Below the pieces are notes generated by a model that saw only the letters and a program-made list of their open reading frames with translations, was not told the origin of the DNA and searched no databases. A DNA stretch of 34,547 nucleotides. Source: Panacagrimonas sp052387335 (GTDB taxonomy: Bacteria > Pseudomonadota > Gammaproteobacteria > Nevskiales > Nevskiaceae). Positions 1-6,868 of this stretch are shown piece after piece. The translations under genes were made by a program, and so were the position numbers. The DNA is taken from contig JBQTJH010000007.1 of the NCBI GenBank assembly GCA_052387335.1, positions 1-34,547 on the forward strand, read 5' to 3'. Within the stretch, counting starts at the first letter, position 1. Every line of letters begins with the position of its first letter.

Positions 1-1
1 C

Positions 2-790
2 CTCGGCAACGAGTTCTACAAGATGTGGCTGGACGAGACCATGGCGTACTCGGCCGGTATGTTCATCGAACCCACCCAGACCCTACAGGACGCGCAGATC
101 AACAAGTTCAAGTTGATGTTCGAGCGCCTGAACCTGAAACCCGAACACACCATGCTGGAGATCGGTTCGGGCTGGGGCGGTTTTGCGATCTACGCCGCAA
201 CTCATGCCGGCTGCAAGGTGCACTCGATCACCTTGTCGCAGGAGCAGCTGGTGGAGGCGCGTCTGCGCGCCGAACGCGCGGGCGTGGCCGACAAGGTCAC
301 GTTCGAGATTCGCGATTATCGCGATGTCACCGGCCAGTACGATCGAGTGGTGTCGATTGAAATGTACGAGGCGGTGGGCGAGGAGTTCTGGCCCACGTAT
401 TTCGACGCCATCCAGCGCGCGCTCAAGCCAGGCGGTCAGGCTGCGATTCAGGGCATCACCATCAATCCGGCGATCTTTGACCACTACCGCACCAAACGAG
501 ACTTCATCCAGAAGTACATTTTTCCCGGCGGCATGCTGTGCCCGCCGGGCCGCTTCGAAGATCTGTCACGCGCCGCCGGCCTGACACCGCTGGACGCGCG
601 CTTCTATGCGCTCGACTACGCCGACACGTTGGCGCAGTGGCATCGCAATGTGTTGAGCGTGCGCGACAAGATCGTCAAGCAGTTCGACGAGCGCTTCCTG
701 CGCATGTGGCGTTATTACCTGGCGTACTGCGAGTGCGGGTTCCGCACCGGCAGCATCGACCTGATGCAGATCACCTTGCGCAAGACTTGA
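2..790 (+). CDS. cfa: Cyclopropane-fatty-acyl-phospholipid synthase, 5' end outside window
   Basis: This enzyme transfers a methylene group from S-adenosylmethionine to the double bond of unsaturated acyl chains in membrane phospholipids. The reading frame is open from base 2, so the N-terminal third of the protein lies before the window. About 262 residues are visible. The visible part opens with LGNEFYKMWLDETMAYS, the usual entry to the catalytic domain. The SAM-binding glycine-rich loop LEIGSGWGG follows, then YEAVGEEFWP, and the C-terminal signature CECGFRTGSIDLMQITL closes the protein. No break is seen. The next gene starts 55 bases downstream on the same strand. CFA synthases are typically induced in stationary phase, but no promoter is visible here. 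The family call is secure; the symbol is by homology. Confidence 0.93.
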   Translation, partial: LGNEFYKMWLDETMAYSAGMFIEPTQTLQDAQINKFKLMFERLNLKPEHTMLEIGSGWGGFAIYAATHAGCKVHSITLSQEQLVEARLRAERAGVADKVTFEIRDYRDVTGQYDRVVSIEMYEAVGEEFWPTYFDAIQRALKPGGQAAIQGITINPAIFDHYRTKRDFIQKYIFPGGMLCPPGRFEDLSRAAGLTPLDARFYALDYADTLAQWHRNVLSVRDKIVKQFDERFLRMWRYYLAYCECGFRTGSIDLMQITLRKT

Positions 791-845
791 AACGCCGCGC
801 GCTGCTGTCATCCTGCTGGCCATCGTCAGCTCAAAGGATTCGGCC

Positions 846-1196
846 GTGAAATTGGGACTTGCTCTGTACTCTGTCGCCGCGCTCGCCGGCCTGGTCGGCG
901 TGTCGATCTGGGCCACCGGCCACGTCAGCATCGTTCCCGCGATCCAGGAGGTGCTGCACCGGCCCGGCGAAGGCAATACGCCCTGGCTGGTCGCCACGCT
1001 GTTTGATGCGTACTTCGCGTTCGGATGGTTCTGGCTGTGGATCGCGTACAAGGAAACCTCGTGGTTTTCGCGCGGCCTGTGGCTGGTCCTGGTCGGCCTG
1101 ACCGGCAACATGGCGATGGCCGCCTACATGCTGATCCAGCTGTTCAAGCTGCCGCCGAATCCGACCGCGGCCGATCTGTTGCTGCGCCGCCCGTGA
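846..1196 (+). CDS. Small membrane protein, DUF1475-like
   Basis: This gene encodes a 116-residue membrane protein of unknown function. It starts with GTG at 846, with AAAGGA about seven bases upstream. Three hydrophobic segments are visible: roughly residues 4-26 (LALYSVAALAGLVGVSIWA), 47-66 (LVATLFDAYFAFGWFWLWIA) and 75-99. The central FDAYFAF and the later GNMAMAAYMLIQL resemble the DUF1475 proteins of bacteria and plants; I recognise this from memory of the family and it is moderately certain. The stop codon overlaps the start of the next gene in a GTGA junction, so the two are translationally coupled. It follows the cfa gene closely and may be cotranscribed with it. Confidence 0.75.
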   Translation: MKLGLALYSVAALAGLVGVSIWATGHVSIVPAIQEVLHRPGEGNTPWLVATLFDAYFAFGWFWLWIAYKETSWFSRGLWLVLVGLTGNMAMAAYMLIQLFKLPPNPTAADLLLRRP

Positions 1197-1696
1197 CCGC
1201 GCCTGCGGCACCCGCAAGCTGGTGGCAGCGCCGCGTGCTTGCGCCCATTCTTGGCCAGCTCAGGCAGGGCATCACACCGCAGCAGATCGCGTTCACCATC
1301 GCGGCCGGCACCGTCATCGGCATCTTTCCGATACTCGGAACCACCACCCTGCTCTGTGCCGTCTTCGGTCTGACGCTGCGACTCAACCAGCCCATCATCC
1401 AGCTGGTGAATTACCTGGTGTACCCGCTGCAGATCGCGCTGCTGTTTCCGTTCTACCGCGCGGGCGAGTGGCTGTTCCAGCAAGACCCGGTGCCCTTTCT
1501 GTCGATCACTGAACTGGCGCAGCGCTTCAGCACCGATCCGCTCCAGTTCATGCTCGACTACGGGTTGGTCGCCCTGTTCGGTGTGGTCGTGTGGCTGCTT
1601 ACTGCGCCGCTGCTGTTTGCCGCGCTGTACTTTGCGTTGCGCACGCCGATTCAGGCGCTCGCCAGCGGACTGCGTCGGCCCAATCCCTCAGCCTGA
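1193..1696 (+). CDS. DUF2062 domain membrane protein
   Basis: This 167-residue protein matches the DUF2062 family, which is often found near glycosyltransferases or phospholipid enzymes and has no proven reaction. The chosen start is GTG at 1193, which overlaps the TGA of the preceding gene; the frame is open further upstream, but that part only shadows the preceding gene. The N-terminus is basic and amphipathic (WWQRRVLAPILGQLRQGITPQQIAFTIA). It is followed by the family core GTVIGIFPILGTTTLLC, then QLVNYLVYPLQIALLFPFYRAGEWLF, and a last membrane segment near residues 120-145. The 3' end overlaps by nine bases the end of the convergent gene at 1688-2071. It is probably in one operon with 846-1196. 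Confidence 0.85.
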   Translation: MTAPAAPASWWQRRVLAPILGQLRQGITPQQIAFTIAAGTVIGIFPILGTTTLLCAVFGLTLRLNQPIIQLVNYLVYPLQIALLFPFYRAGEWLFQQDPVPFLSITELAQRFSTDPLQFMLDYGLVALFGVVVWLLTAPLLFAALYFALRTPIQALASGLRRPNPSA

Positions 1697-2071
1697 GAGC
1701 AGCCGCCAGCTCAAGGCCGCGGCCAACGCAAGACCCACGACGAGGTCCACCAGCGCCACACGCTGAATCGCGCTGCTGGACACATCGCCTGCCAGCACGA
1801 TGAAGCTGAGCATGCACAGCAAGGCAACCACACTGGCCGTGACCCGCCAGGCGGGCTGAAACAATGCGGCGGCCACAAAGAATGCGCCAAGAACCACGAA
1901 CAGGATCGCGCGATGCCGCAGCAGCAGGATCAAGCTTGGATCGTGCAGGCTGACGCCATACAGCGCGTGCAGACGCTGCGCCGACAGCACGCCGATGCCT
2001 GGAATCAGATGGATGACCCCAGCCGCGAACAAGCTCGCGGCCAGACTCCATTCGGCGAATTTAATGCTCAT
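1688..2071 (-). CDS. Four-helix membrane protein of unknown function
   Basis: This 127-residue protein appears to have four membrane segments: about residues 8-28, 48-70, 75-95 and 103-124. Features such as GVIHLIPGIGVLS, LHDPSLILLLRHRAILF and ALVDLVVGLALA match a family of small membrane proteins that databases often label phosphopantetheine adenylyltransferase. I believe that label is a misannotation, because no nucleotidyltransferase motif (HxGH) is present. ATG at 2071 overlaps the stop of the upstream gene in an ATGA junction. It is the last gene of the three-gene operon 2765 to 1688 and is probably translated by coupling. Its function is unknown. Confidence 0.72.
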   Translation of the reverse strand: MSIKFAEWSLAASLFAAGVIHLIPGIGVLSAQRLHALYGVSLHDPSLILLLRHRAILFVVLGAFFVAAALFQPAWRVTASVVALLCMLSFIVLAGDVSSSAIQRVALVDLVVGLALAAALSWRLLSG

Positions 2072-2451
2072 GTTCGTCGCGACCCCAGCCCGTGCAGCGC
2101 CAGATGCAGCGCGCCGAACGCACCCCCGCCGAAGATCAGCAGCTTCGACATGCCGCCGTGGAACTCGTAGTGCGCGTGGCCAGAGAACAGCAGATGCAGG
2201 CCGACATGGACCACCAAGAACAGGCTGACCACCATCTGCCAGCGCGCACGAACGCGTGGATCAGTGTGCCCAACCAGCCACAGCAGCCAGACGAACAGCG
2301 GCACGTGCGCCAGTACAAACACTGGGAAGCCGACGTCGTCCGGCAGCCAGCGGGTCATCGGCAGCACGCGCCACTCGGCGCGCGCGACCGCGTCGAGTTC
2401 ATGCGTGAGAAGTAGCGCGAATCCAATGCGAAACGGCCATTCGCTGATCAC
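2068..2451 (-). CDS. HELDA-motif membrane protein (DUF6713-like)
   Basis: This is a 127-residue membrane protein. The chosen start is GTG at 2451, because it forms a GTGA overlap with the stop of the upstream gene; the open frame upstream of it only shadows that gene. The N-terminal FALLLTHELDAVARAEWRVLP has a polar His-Glu-Asp cluster beside the first membrane helix. Two further helices follow (FVLAHVPLFVWLLWLVG and MVVSLFLVVHVGLHLLFSGH). The segment HVGLHLLFSGHAHYEFH is rich in histidines that could bind metal, although this is inference. I recognise the HELDA pattern as that of DUF6713 proteins with moderate certainty. It is the middle gene of the operon divergent from the HTH regulator. 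Confidence 0.7.
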   Translation of the reverse strand: MISEWPFRIGFALLLTHELDAVARAEWRVLPMTRWLPDDVGFPVFVLAHVPLFVWLLWLVGHTDPRVRARWQMVVSLFLVVHVGLHLLFSGHAHYEFHGGMSKLLIFGGGAFGALHLALHGLGSRRT

Positions 2452-2765
2452 GCGTAGGCCTGATTCTTCACTTCTGATCGCGATAGCTCGCCTATCAGCA
2501 GATACAGCAGCGGACCAAAGGCGCCGGCGGTGAGCGTCAGCAGCAGATAGGGCCAGGCCCTGCGGCCGCTTCTGCGGGCGTCGACAAAGATCCACGCCAT
2601 GGCCAGCACGCACACGATCACCAGATCGGTGATCACTTGCAGGCCAGCGCTGGAGGTGAAGTGAAACGCGAAGATGCCGAGGTAGCCGTGATCGAGCAGG
2701 GCCTTGGCGCTGAGCGCGCCAAAACCCAGCAGGACCGCGATCAGCAGCAGGGATTTTCCGTTCAT
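2448..2765 (-). CDS. DUF2834 family membrane protein
   Basis: This 105-residue protein starts at ATG 2765, preceded on the minus strand by GGAG at a good distance. Three hydrophobic segments are visible: residues 4-19, 37-58 (VITDLVIVCVLAMAWIFVDAR) and 66-85 (AWPYLLLTLTAGAFGPLLYLL). The central FVDARRSGRRAWPY and the terminal GPLLYLLIGE fit the DUF2834 family, whose members are small membrane proteins without a known activity. It is the first gene of the minus-strand operon whose three members overlap by four bases each (GTGA, then ATGA). This suggests that the three proteins are made in fixed ratio and may act together. The promoter should lie in the 111 bases shared with the divergent regulator. 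Confidence 0.8.
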   Translation of the reverse strand: MNGKSLLLIAVLLGFGALSAKALLDHGYLGIFAFHFTSSAGLQVITDLVIVCVLAMAWIFVDARRSGRRAWPYLLLTLTAGAFGPLLYLLIGELSRSEVKNQAYA

Positions 2766-2825
2766 GGTGTCGCTCCGTCGGTGGTGAAGGTGCGTGCAGG
2801 TTGGATCGACCAGATCGGCGCCGCA

Positions 2826-2842
2826 ATTACGCCGCACGTAAT
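2826..2842. promoter_or_regulatory. Candidate operator, ATTACG-N5-CGTAAT inverted repeat
   Basis: A perfect six-base inverted repeat with a five-base spacer lies in the 111-base interval between the divergent DUF2834 operon and the HTH regulator. Its position suits an operator through which the regulator controls both its own gene and the membrane-protein operon. A dimeric XRE-type protein would be expected to bind such a dyad. No convincing -35 and -10 pair was found next to it. The role is inferred from position and symmetry only. Confidence 0.4.
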
Positions 2843-2876
2843 GGAATCGCGAATCGGCGACGCGCAGAATCGCCGC

Positions 2877-3689
2877 ATGAACACGCATCACGACGCCGCA
2901 CCCGAAGCCTTTGGACGCATGCTGCGCGACGTGCGCCGAGGCCGGCGCCTGTCGCAACTCGACCTCGCGATGCAGGCCGAGGTGTCGCAGCGTCACCTTA
3001 GTTTTCTCGAATCCGGACGTGCGCGACCGAGTCGCGAGATGGTGGTGCAGCTCGCCAGCGCGCTCGACCTGCCGCTGGAAACGCGCAACCGCCTGCTGGC
3101 TGCGGCCGGCTTCACCGGCCTGTATCCGCGCCGCCAGCTGGACGCCGACGCCATGCGGCCTATTCGCAATGCGATGGAACGCATGCTCGCTGCGCATGAG
3201 CCGTTTCCGGCCATGGTGGTGGACCGCGCCTGGAACGTGGTGATGGCCAATCGCGGCCTGCCCAAATTGTTCGCGCTGCTCGGCGGACTCGAGGCGATGG
3301 CGGCACGCGTCGGCGGCGCCAATCTGCTAAGAGTCAGCCTGCATCCAAACGGTCTGCGGCCCTACATCCTGAACTTCGAAGAGTTCGCCACGCACTTGCT
3401 GGCGCGCAGCGCACACGAGGCACTGGAACACCCGGAGCTGGATGCGCTGCTCAAGGACGTGCTGCGCTATCCGGGACTACCCGGCCGCGGTCGCAGCGTC
3501 GATTGGTCCACGCCCATGCTGCCGGTGTTGCCGATGCGCGTGGGCTTGAATGGTCTGGAGCTGAGCCTGTTCACCACCATCACCAGCTTTGGCACGCCGC
3601 TGGACATCACCGCGGACGAACTCCGAATCGAGAATCTATTTCCGGCCGACCCCTCCAGCGAGGCGTTGCTGCGTCAGCTACTGGGATAA
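2877..3689 (+). CDS. XRE-type regulator with MmyB-like ligand-binding domain
   Basis: This is a 270-residue transcription regulator. The N-terminal HTH domain spans roughly residues 10-65, with LSQLDLAMQAEVSQRHLSFL and ESGRARPSREMVVQLASAL as its recognition and flanking helices. The rest (residues 95-265) matches the MmyB-like domain: VVDRAWNVVMANRG, LRPYILNFEEFA, and the tail GTPLDITADELRIENLFPAD. In the family this PAS-like domain is thought to bind a small hydrophobic ligand. ATG at 2877 was chosen because the HTH domain begins directly after it; the longer open frame upstream covers the divergent gene. No good ribosome binding site is visible. It is divergent from a three-gene membrane-protein operon that it probably regulates. 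Its end overlaps the convergent M14 gene by 12 bases. Confidence 0.9.
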   Translation: MNTHHDAAPEAFGRMLRDVRRGRRLSQLDLAMQAEVSQRHLSFLESGRARPSREMVVQLASALDLPLETRNRLLAAAGFTGLYPRRQLDADAMRPIRNAMERMLAAHEPFPAMVVDRAWNVVMANRGLPKLFALLGGLEAMAARVGGANLLRVSLHPNGLRPYILNFEEFATHLLARSAHEALEHPELDALLKDVLRYPGLPGRGRSVDWSTPMLPVLPMRVGLNGLELSLFTTITSFGTPLDITADELRIENLFPADPSSEALLRQLLG

Positions 3690-4601
3690 AACCCAGGGCG
3701 TGTCGTCCAGGCGCTGGAACAGCGGCGCCTCGGCCTTGGGTAGATTCTCTTCCAGCCAGGTCAGCATGTCGGCCCAGATGCGCTGCGACTGCGCGCCGCT
3801 GGGCAGGATGCCGGCGTGCGGCAGTTCCAGGGTGATGGTCGGTACCCCCAGCGTGATGCCGCCGTAGTTGCCGAGCGAACCCGGATAGATGCCCAGCGGC
3901 TGAAGGCGCAGATAACCGAAACGCTGCGGCGGATGCAGCGGGCCGTCGAAATCGAGAATGCCGAAGGGTGCATGCACGGCGACGATGGCGTCGGGCCGGA
4001 ACTGACGGATCTGCGCCGTCAGCCACTGCGTCTCGGGCTCCGACAGCGCCTTGGGTCCGGGATAGCGACGCGCGTCGGAGCGCGTCACGCGCTTCCAGTA
4101 GGCCTGCGCGTTGCGCTGCCAGTCGGGCGTGGCGAAGTTGCGATTCAGATCCACGCCGCTTGCGTTGGTGCGGCTGGGACGCGGCGCCAGCAGACCGTCC
4201 GGATTGGAGGCCGGAATCACGCGCCAGTGAAACGGCTGCAGGCGCTCGTTCTCCAGCTTCTGGATCCACTGGAACACGATGCTTACCGAGCTGAGTTCAT
4301 CGCCGTGAATACCGCCAATGAGCATCACGCGGAACGGCGTGCGACGGCTGCTGCCGGGCAGAAAGTCGCGATACAGCAGCGGCATACCGCGACGGCTGGC
4401 GCCCTCTCCCGGGGTCAGCGCCGCGTCCAGACAGGTCTGCACACCGACGCTGCGTAGGCGTGCACCGATGCGTTCACAGGCACGCTCCACCGAAGCCAGC
4501 GGCACCTGCGCCTGGACCGGGCCCGGCACCAGCGTGGCGGCGGCTAAAACGAAAAGCCCGGCGATGAGCCGGGCCGTCGTAGAGGTCGTCGTGGCGATCA
4601 G
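3678..4601 (-). CDS. M14 family zinc carboxypeptidase (MpaA-like), probably exported
   Basis: This is a zinc metallopeptidase related to murein peptide amidase MpaA and other M14 carboxypeptidases. Zinc-binding HGDE is visible in LIGGIHGDELSS, substrate-binding NPDG and NRNF lie in the middle (ASNPDGLLAPR, VDLNRNFA), VAVHAP supplies the third zinc ligand, and TLELPHAG probably the catalytic Glu. The first usual start codon is GTG at 4529, but the codons before it read as a signal peptide: ATTTSTTARLIAGLFV, then LAAATLVPGPVQAQ with an AQA-type cleavage site. No ATG, GTG or TTG precedes this in frame after the dsbA stop. CTG at 4601 overlaps that stop as CTGA, so it is proposed as the start (307 residues). 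A hairpin with a T-run, 4546-4574, lies inside this segment. The family is sure; the start is not. Confidence 0.72.
   Translation of the reverse strand: MIATTTSTTARLIAGLFVLAAATLVPGPVQAQVPLASVERACERIGARLRSVGVQTCLDAALTPGEGASRRGMPLLYRDFLPGSSRRTPFRVMLIGGIHGDELSSVSIVFQWIQKLENERLQPFHWRVIPASNPDGLLAPRPSRTNASGVDLNRNFATPDWQRNAQAYWKRVTRSDARRYPGPKALSEPETQWLTAQIRQFRPDAIVAVHAPFGILDFDGPLHPPQRFGYLRLQPLGIYPGSLGNYGGITLGVPTITLELPHAGILPSGAQSQRIWADMLTWLEENLPKAEAPLFQRLDDTPWVLSQ
4546..4574 (-). terminator. Rho-independent terminator after dsbA
   Basis: On the minus strand a perfect seven-base GC stem (GCCCGGC / GCCGGGC, loop of five) is followed at once by TTTTCGTTTT. It begins 23 bases after the dsbA stop codon, the usual position for an intrinsic terminator. 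It lies inside the apparent signal-peptide codons of the downstream M14 gene, so that gene depends either on readthrough or on a disruption of this hairpin. Confidence 0.72.
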
Positions 4602-5251
4602 TTCTTGCGTTCCTTGCGAACTTTTTCGATCAGGAAATCCACCACCTTCAGCACGTCCGGAAAGGTGCCGGCCATGGTCGAGTTGGTCTGGTACTTGCCG
4701 CCGACCACCACCGTGGGGACGCTGAAAATCTGGTAGTCGCGCGCCAGGGCTTCGGCGCGACGCACGCGGCTGTCCACGGCAAATCCGTTGAAGCTGCTGG
4801 CAAACACGTCCGGCAACACGCCACTCTGTGCGTTGAACAAGCCGGCCAGTGCGTCCTGCGTGAACAGCGGCTGACGCTTCTCGTGAATGCCGTTGAACAG
4901 CGCGGTGTGGATCTGCTTGCTCACGCCCAGGGCTTCGGCGGTGTAGAAGGCCTTTTGATGCAGCATGCCCTCGGGGCGACCGAGGCTGGCCGGCACCTGG
5001 ATGAAGTCGACGTCGGCCGGTTTCTTGTTCGCAACCCAGGCCTTGATGTCGGGCTCAAAGTGGAAGCAGTGCTGGCAGCCGTACCAGAAGAATTCTTCCA
5101 CCGTGATGCGCTTGGCATCCACCGGCTTGGCGATCGACTTCACCTGCTTGTACTGCTTGCCCTCTTCAAACTTGGCGCCGGCGTCCTGCGCCGAGCAGGC
5201 AAAGCTGAACAGGCTCAGCGAAAGCACCATCAGGCGCGTCAGACCACGCAT
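4598..5251 (-). CDS. dsbA: Periplasmic thiol:disulfide interchange protein DsbA
   Basis: DsbA donates disulfide bonds to newly exported proteins in the periplasm and is reoxidised by DsbB. The protein has 217 residues, close to the family norm. Residues 1 to about 21 form a signal peptide (LMVLSLSLFSFACSA). The thioredoxin fold carries the redox motif C59-Q-H-C62 within EFFWYGCQHCFHFEP. The cis-proline loop FSVPTVVVGG is present near the C-terminal end, as is a helical insert between them. The dipeptide between the cysteines is QH rather than the PH of E. coli; this dipeptide sets the redox potential in the family. It follows the cytochrome c4 gene by 37 bases and is probably cotranscribed with it. 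A terminator follows. Confidence 0.94.
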   Translation of the reverse strand: MRGLTRLMVLSLSLFSFACSAQDAGAKFEEGKQYKQVKSIAKPVDAKRITVEEFFWYGCQHCFHFEPDIKAWVANKKPADVDFIQVPASLGRPEGMLHQKAFYTAEALGVSKQIHTALFNGIHEKRQPLFTQDALAGLFNAQSGVLPDVFASSFNGFAVDSRVRRAEALARDYQIFSVPTVVVGGKYQTNSTMAGTFPDVLKVVDFLIEKVRKERKN

Positions 5252-5288
5252 GGTTATCGTCCTTGTGTCGGGAGAGGACCGCTTACGA

Positions 5289-5930
5289 CTACTGCAGACC
5301 GTTCAGATACGAGGCCAGGGCCGCGATTTCCTCATCGGTCAGCTTGGCCGCGATCTCGGCCATCATCTGACCATTGGCTCCGGCCTTGCGTTCACCGGCG
5401 CGATAGGCATTGAGCTGCAGGGCGGTGTACTCGGCGTGCTGACCGCCAACATGCGGATAGCCCGCAGCCGGATTGCCCGCGCCCTTGGGCCCGTGGCAGG
5501 CGCCGCAGGCGGGCACGCCGCGATCCGCGATGCCGGCGCGGTAGATCTTCTCGGCCACCGCCACCGCATCCTTGCTGGCCACACCCGGCGTCGCCGGCTG
5601 GGCAGCGAAATACGCCGCTAGATCCTGCATGTCCTGATCCGACAACGCGGCGGCCTGGCCGGCCATCACCGGGTTCTTGCGCGAGCCGTCCTTGAACTGC
5701 TTGAGCTGCGCATACGCATACGGCGCACCCTGGCCACCGAGCTTGGGCCAGGCCGGCACGGCGCTGTTGCCCTTGGCACCGTGGCAGGCGGCGCAGACCG
5801 CCGCCTTGGCCTCCCCGGCCTTGGCGTCACCCTTGAGGAAAGGGCTGGCGGAACCCGCATCAGCGGCGATCGCGGAGGATGAGAACCCGAGCACGCACGC
5901 CAGCATCAGACCACGGACGACGATCGACAT
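5289..5930 (-). CDS. Dihaem cytochrome c4
   Basis: Cytochrome c4 is a periplasmic dihaem electron carrier that feeds terminal oxidases. The 213-residue protein begins with a signal peptide ending at about AIA-AD (residue 23). Two homologous cytochrome domains follow. The first has the haem site C46-A-A-C-H50 and axial Met in NPVMAG (M89). The second has C142-G-A-C-H146 and a Met in GQMM (189/190). Both repeats share a GxPxxGGQ-like turn (KLGGQGAPYAYAQL and HVGGQHAEYTALQL), which shows the internal duplication. It lies 37 bases before dsbA on the same strand and is divergent from engB. The set engB, cytochrome c4, dsbA is conserved in pseudomonads and Xanthomonadales. Confidence 0.95.
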   Translation of the reverse strand: MSIVVRGLMLACVLGFSSSAIAADAGSASPFLKGDAKAGEAKAAVCAACHGAKGNSAVPAWPKLGGQGAPYAYAQLKQFKDGSRKNPVMAGQAAALSDQDMQDLAAYFAAQPATPGVASKDAVAVAEKIYRAGIADRGVPACGACHGPKGAGNPAAGYPHVGGQHAEYTALQLNAYRAGERKAGANGQMMAEIAAKLTDEEIAALASYLNGLQ

Positions 5931-6156
5931 TTAAGGCTTACTCCCTGGAACGACAGGCAGGCGCGCAGCTTGGAAACGACGTTGGAGTGCGCGCAGGCAA
6001 TTATGGTGGCGCGAATTTTACACAGGGAAGCCGCGCGCCGTCAGCGGGCGCGGTGCTGTCCAGACACGAAATAGCCTGCAAGGGCTCCGGTGTACCCTAA
6101 GCCCATCGCTGCGATGGACCCATGCCTCGCCCGTCGCCCCTCGCCATTCCGGATCA
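5931..6156. other. Divergent intergenic region between cytochrome c4 and engB
   Basis: These 226 bases must hold the promoters of both flanking genes. On the minus strand CATAAT (near 6000-6005) could be a -10 element for cytochrome c4, but no good -35 element was found. A seven-base inverted repeat with a one-base centre (CCATCGC T GCGATGG, 6103-6117) lies 40 bases before engB. No open frame or RNA structure was supported. Confidence 0.4.
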
Positions 6157-6807
6157 ATGCCCTCTTCACCGCCGCCCCCCGTCCATCAGCCGGTCAATCC
6201 CTTCGTCCAGGCCCGGTTCCTGATGTCCTGCGCCAGCCTGGCTCAGTGCCCGCGTGACGGTAAGCGCGAACTGGCCTTTGCCGGGCGTTCCAATTCCGGC
6301 AAGTCCAGTGCTCTCAACGCCCTGTGCGGCCAGAAAGCGCTGGCGCGCGTAAGCAAAACCCCCGGCCGCACGCAGCTGATCAACCTGTTTGACCTGCCGG
6401 AGGAGACGCGCCTGGTTGACCTGCCGGGCTACGGCTTTGCCCAGGTGCCGCTGGAGGTGCGACGCGATTGGGCGCGCATGGTGGGTCAGTACGTGGAACA
6501 GCGTTCCAGCCTGCAGGGTCTGGTGCTGATCATGGATTGCCGTCACCCCCTGACCGAGCACGACACGCAGATGCTGGCCTGGATCAAGTCCGGCCAAAGG
6601 CCTTGTCACGTGCTGCTGACCAAGGCCGACAAGCTGGGTTTCGGCGCCGGCAAAAACAGCCTGCTGAAAGTGAAACGCGAGATCGCCCAAATGGGCATCG
6701 AAGTCGGCATCCAGCTGTTCTCCGCCCACTCAGGTCAGGGCGTGGACGAAGCGCGCGAGGCGCTGTGGAAGCTGGTGGCCGCACCCAGGTCAGAAGATCT
6801 GAATTGA
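6157..6807 (+). CDS. engB: Ribosome biogenesis GTP-binding protein EngB (YihA/YsxC)
   Basis: EngB is an essential GTPase needed for late assembly of the large ribosomal subunit and for normal division. The 216-residue protein has the G1 loop GRSNSGKS at residues 43-50, the G2 region SKTPGRTQ near 66-73, the G3 motif DLPGYG at 88-93, the G4 motif TKAD at 155-158 and a G5-like FSAHSGQG near the end. This is the EngB-specific pattern and length. It lies next to polA with the small RNA gene between them. The start at 6157 leaves about 20 residues before the domain, which is usual, although the proline-rich beginning (PSSPPPPVH) is odd and a later start is possible. Confidence 0.95.
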   Translation: MPSSPPPPVHQPVNPFVQARFLMSCASLAQCPRDGKRELAFAGRSNSGKSSALNALCGQKALARVSKTPGRTQLINLFDLPEETRLVDLPGYGFAQVPLEVRRDWARMVGQYVEQRSSLQGLVLIMDCRHPLTEHDTQMLAWIKSGQRPCHVLLTKADKLGFGAGKNSLLKVKREIAQMGIEVGIQLFSAHSGQGVDEAREALWKLVAAPRSEDLN

Positions 6808-6817
6808 TTGACCTAAT

Positions 6818-6833
6818 GGCGGGCACGGCCCGC
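6818..6833 (-). repeat. Single REP-like hairpin after engB
   Basis: Read on the minus strand, these 16 bases are GCGGGCCGTGCCCGCC, a six-base stem with a CGT loop. They are identical to bases 15832-15847 in the left arm of the REP doublet at 15827-15896. The GTAG head found there is missing here. It lies just after the engB stop and is probably a decayed solitary REP. No T-run follows, so it is not a standard terminator. Confidence 0.6.
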
Positions 6834-6868
6834 GATAAGGTTGTTTGACGCGTCGCCATGCGACGGAC

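Noticed and set aside
1688..2071. Phosphopantetheine adenylyltransferase label often given to similar proteins
   Set aside because: The protein is a four-helix membrane protein without the nucleotidyltransferase motif; the label looks like a database error.
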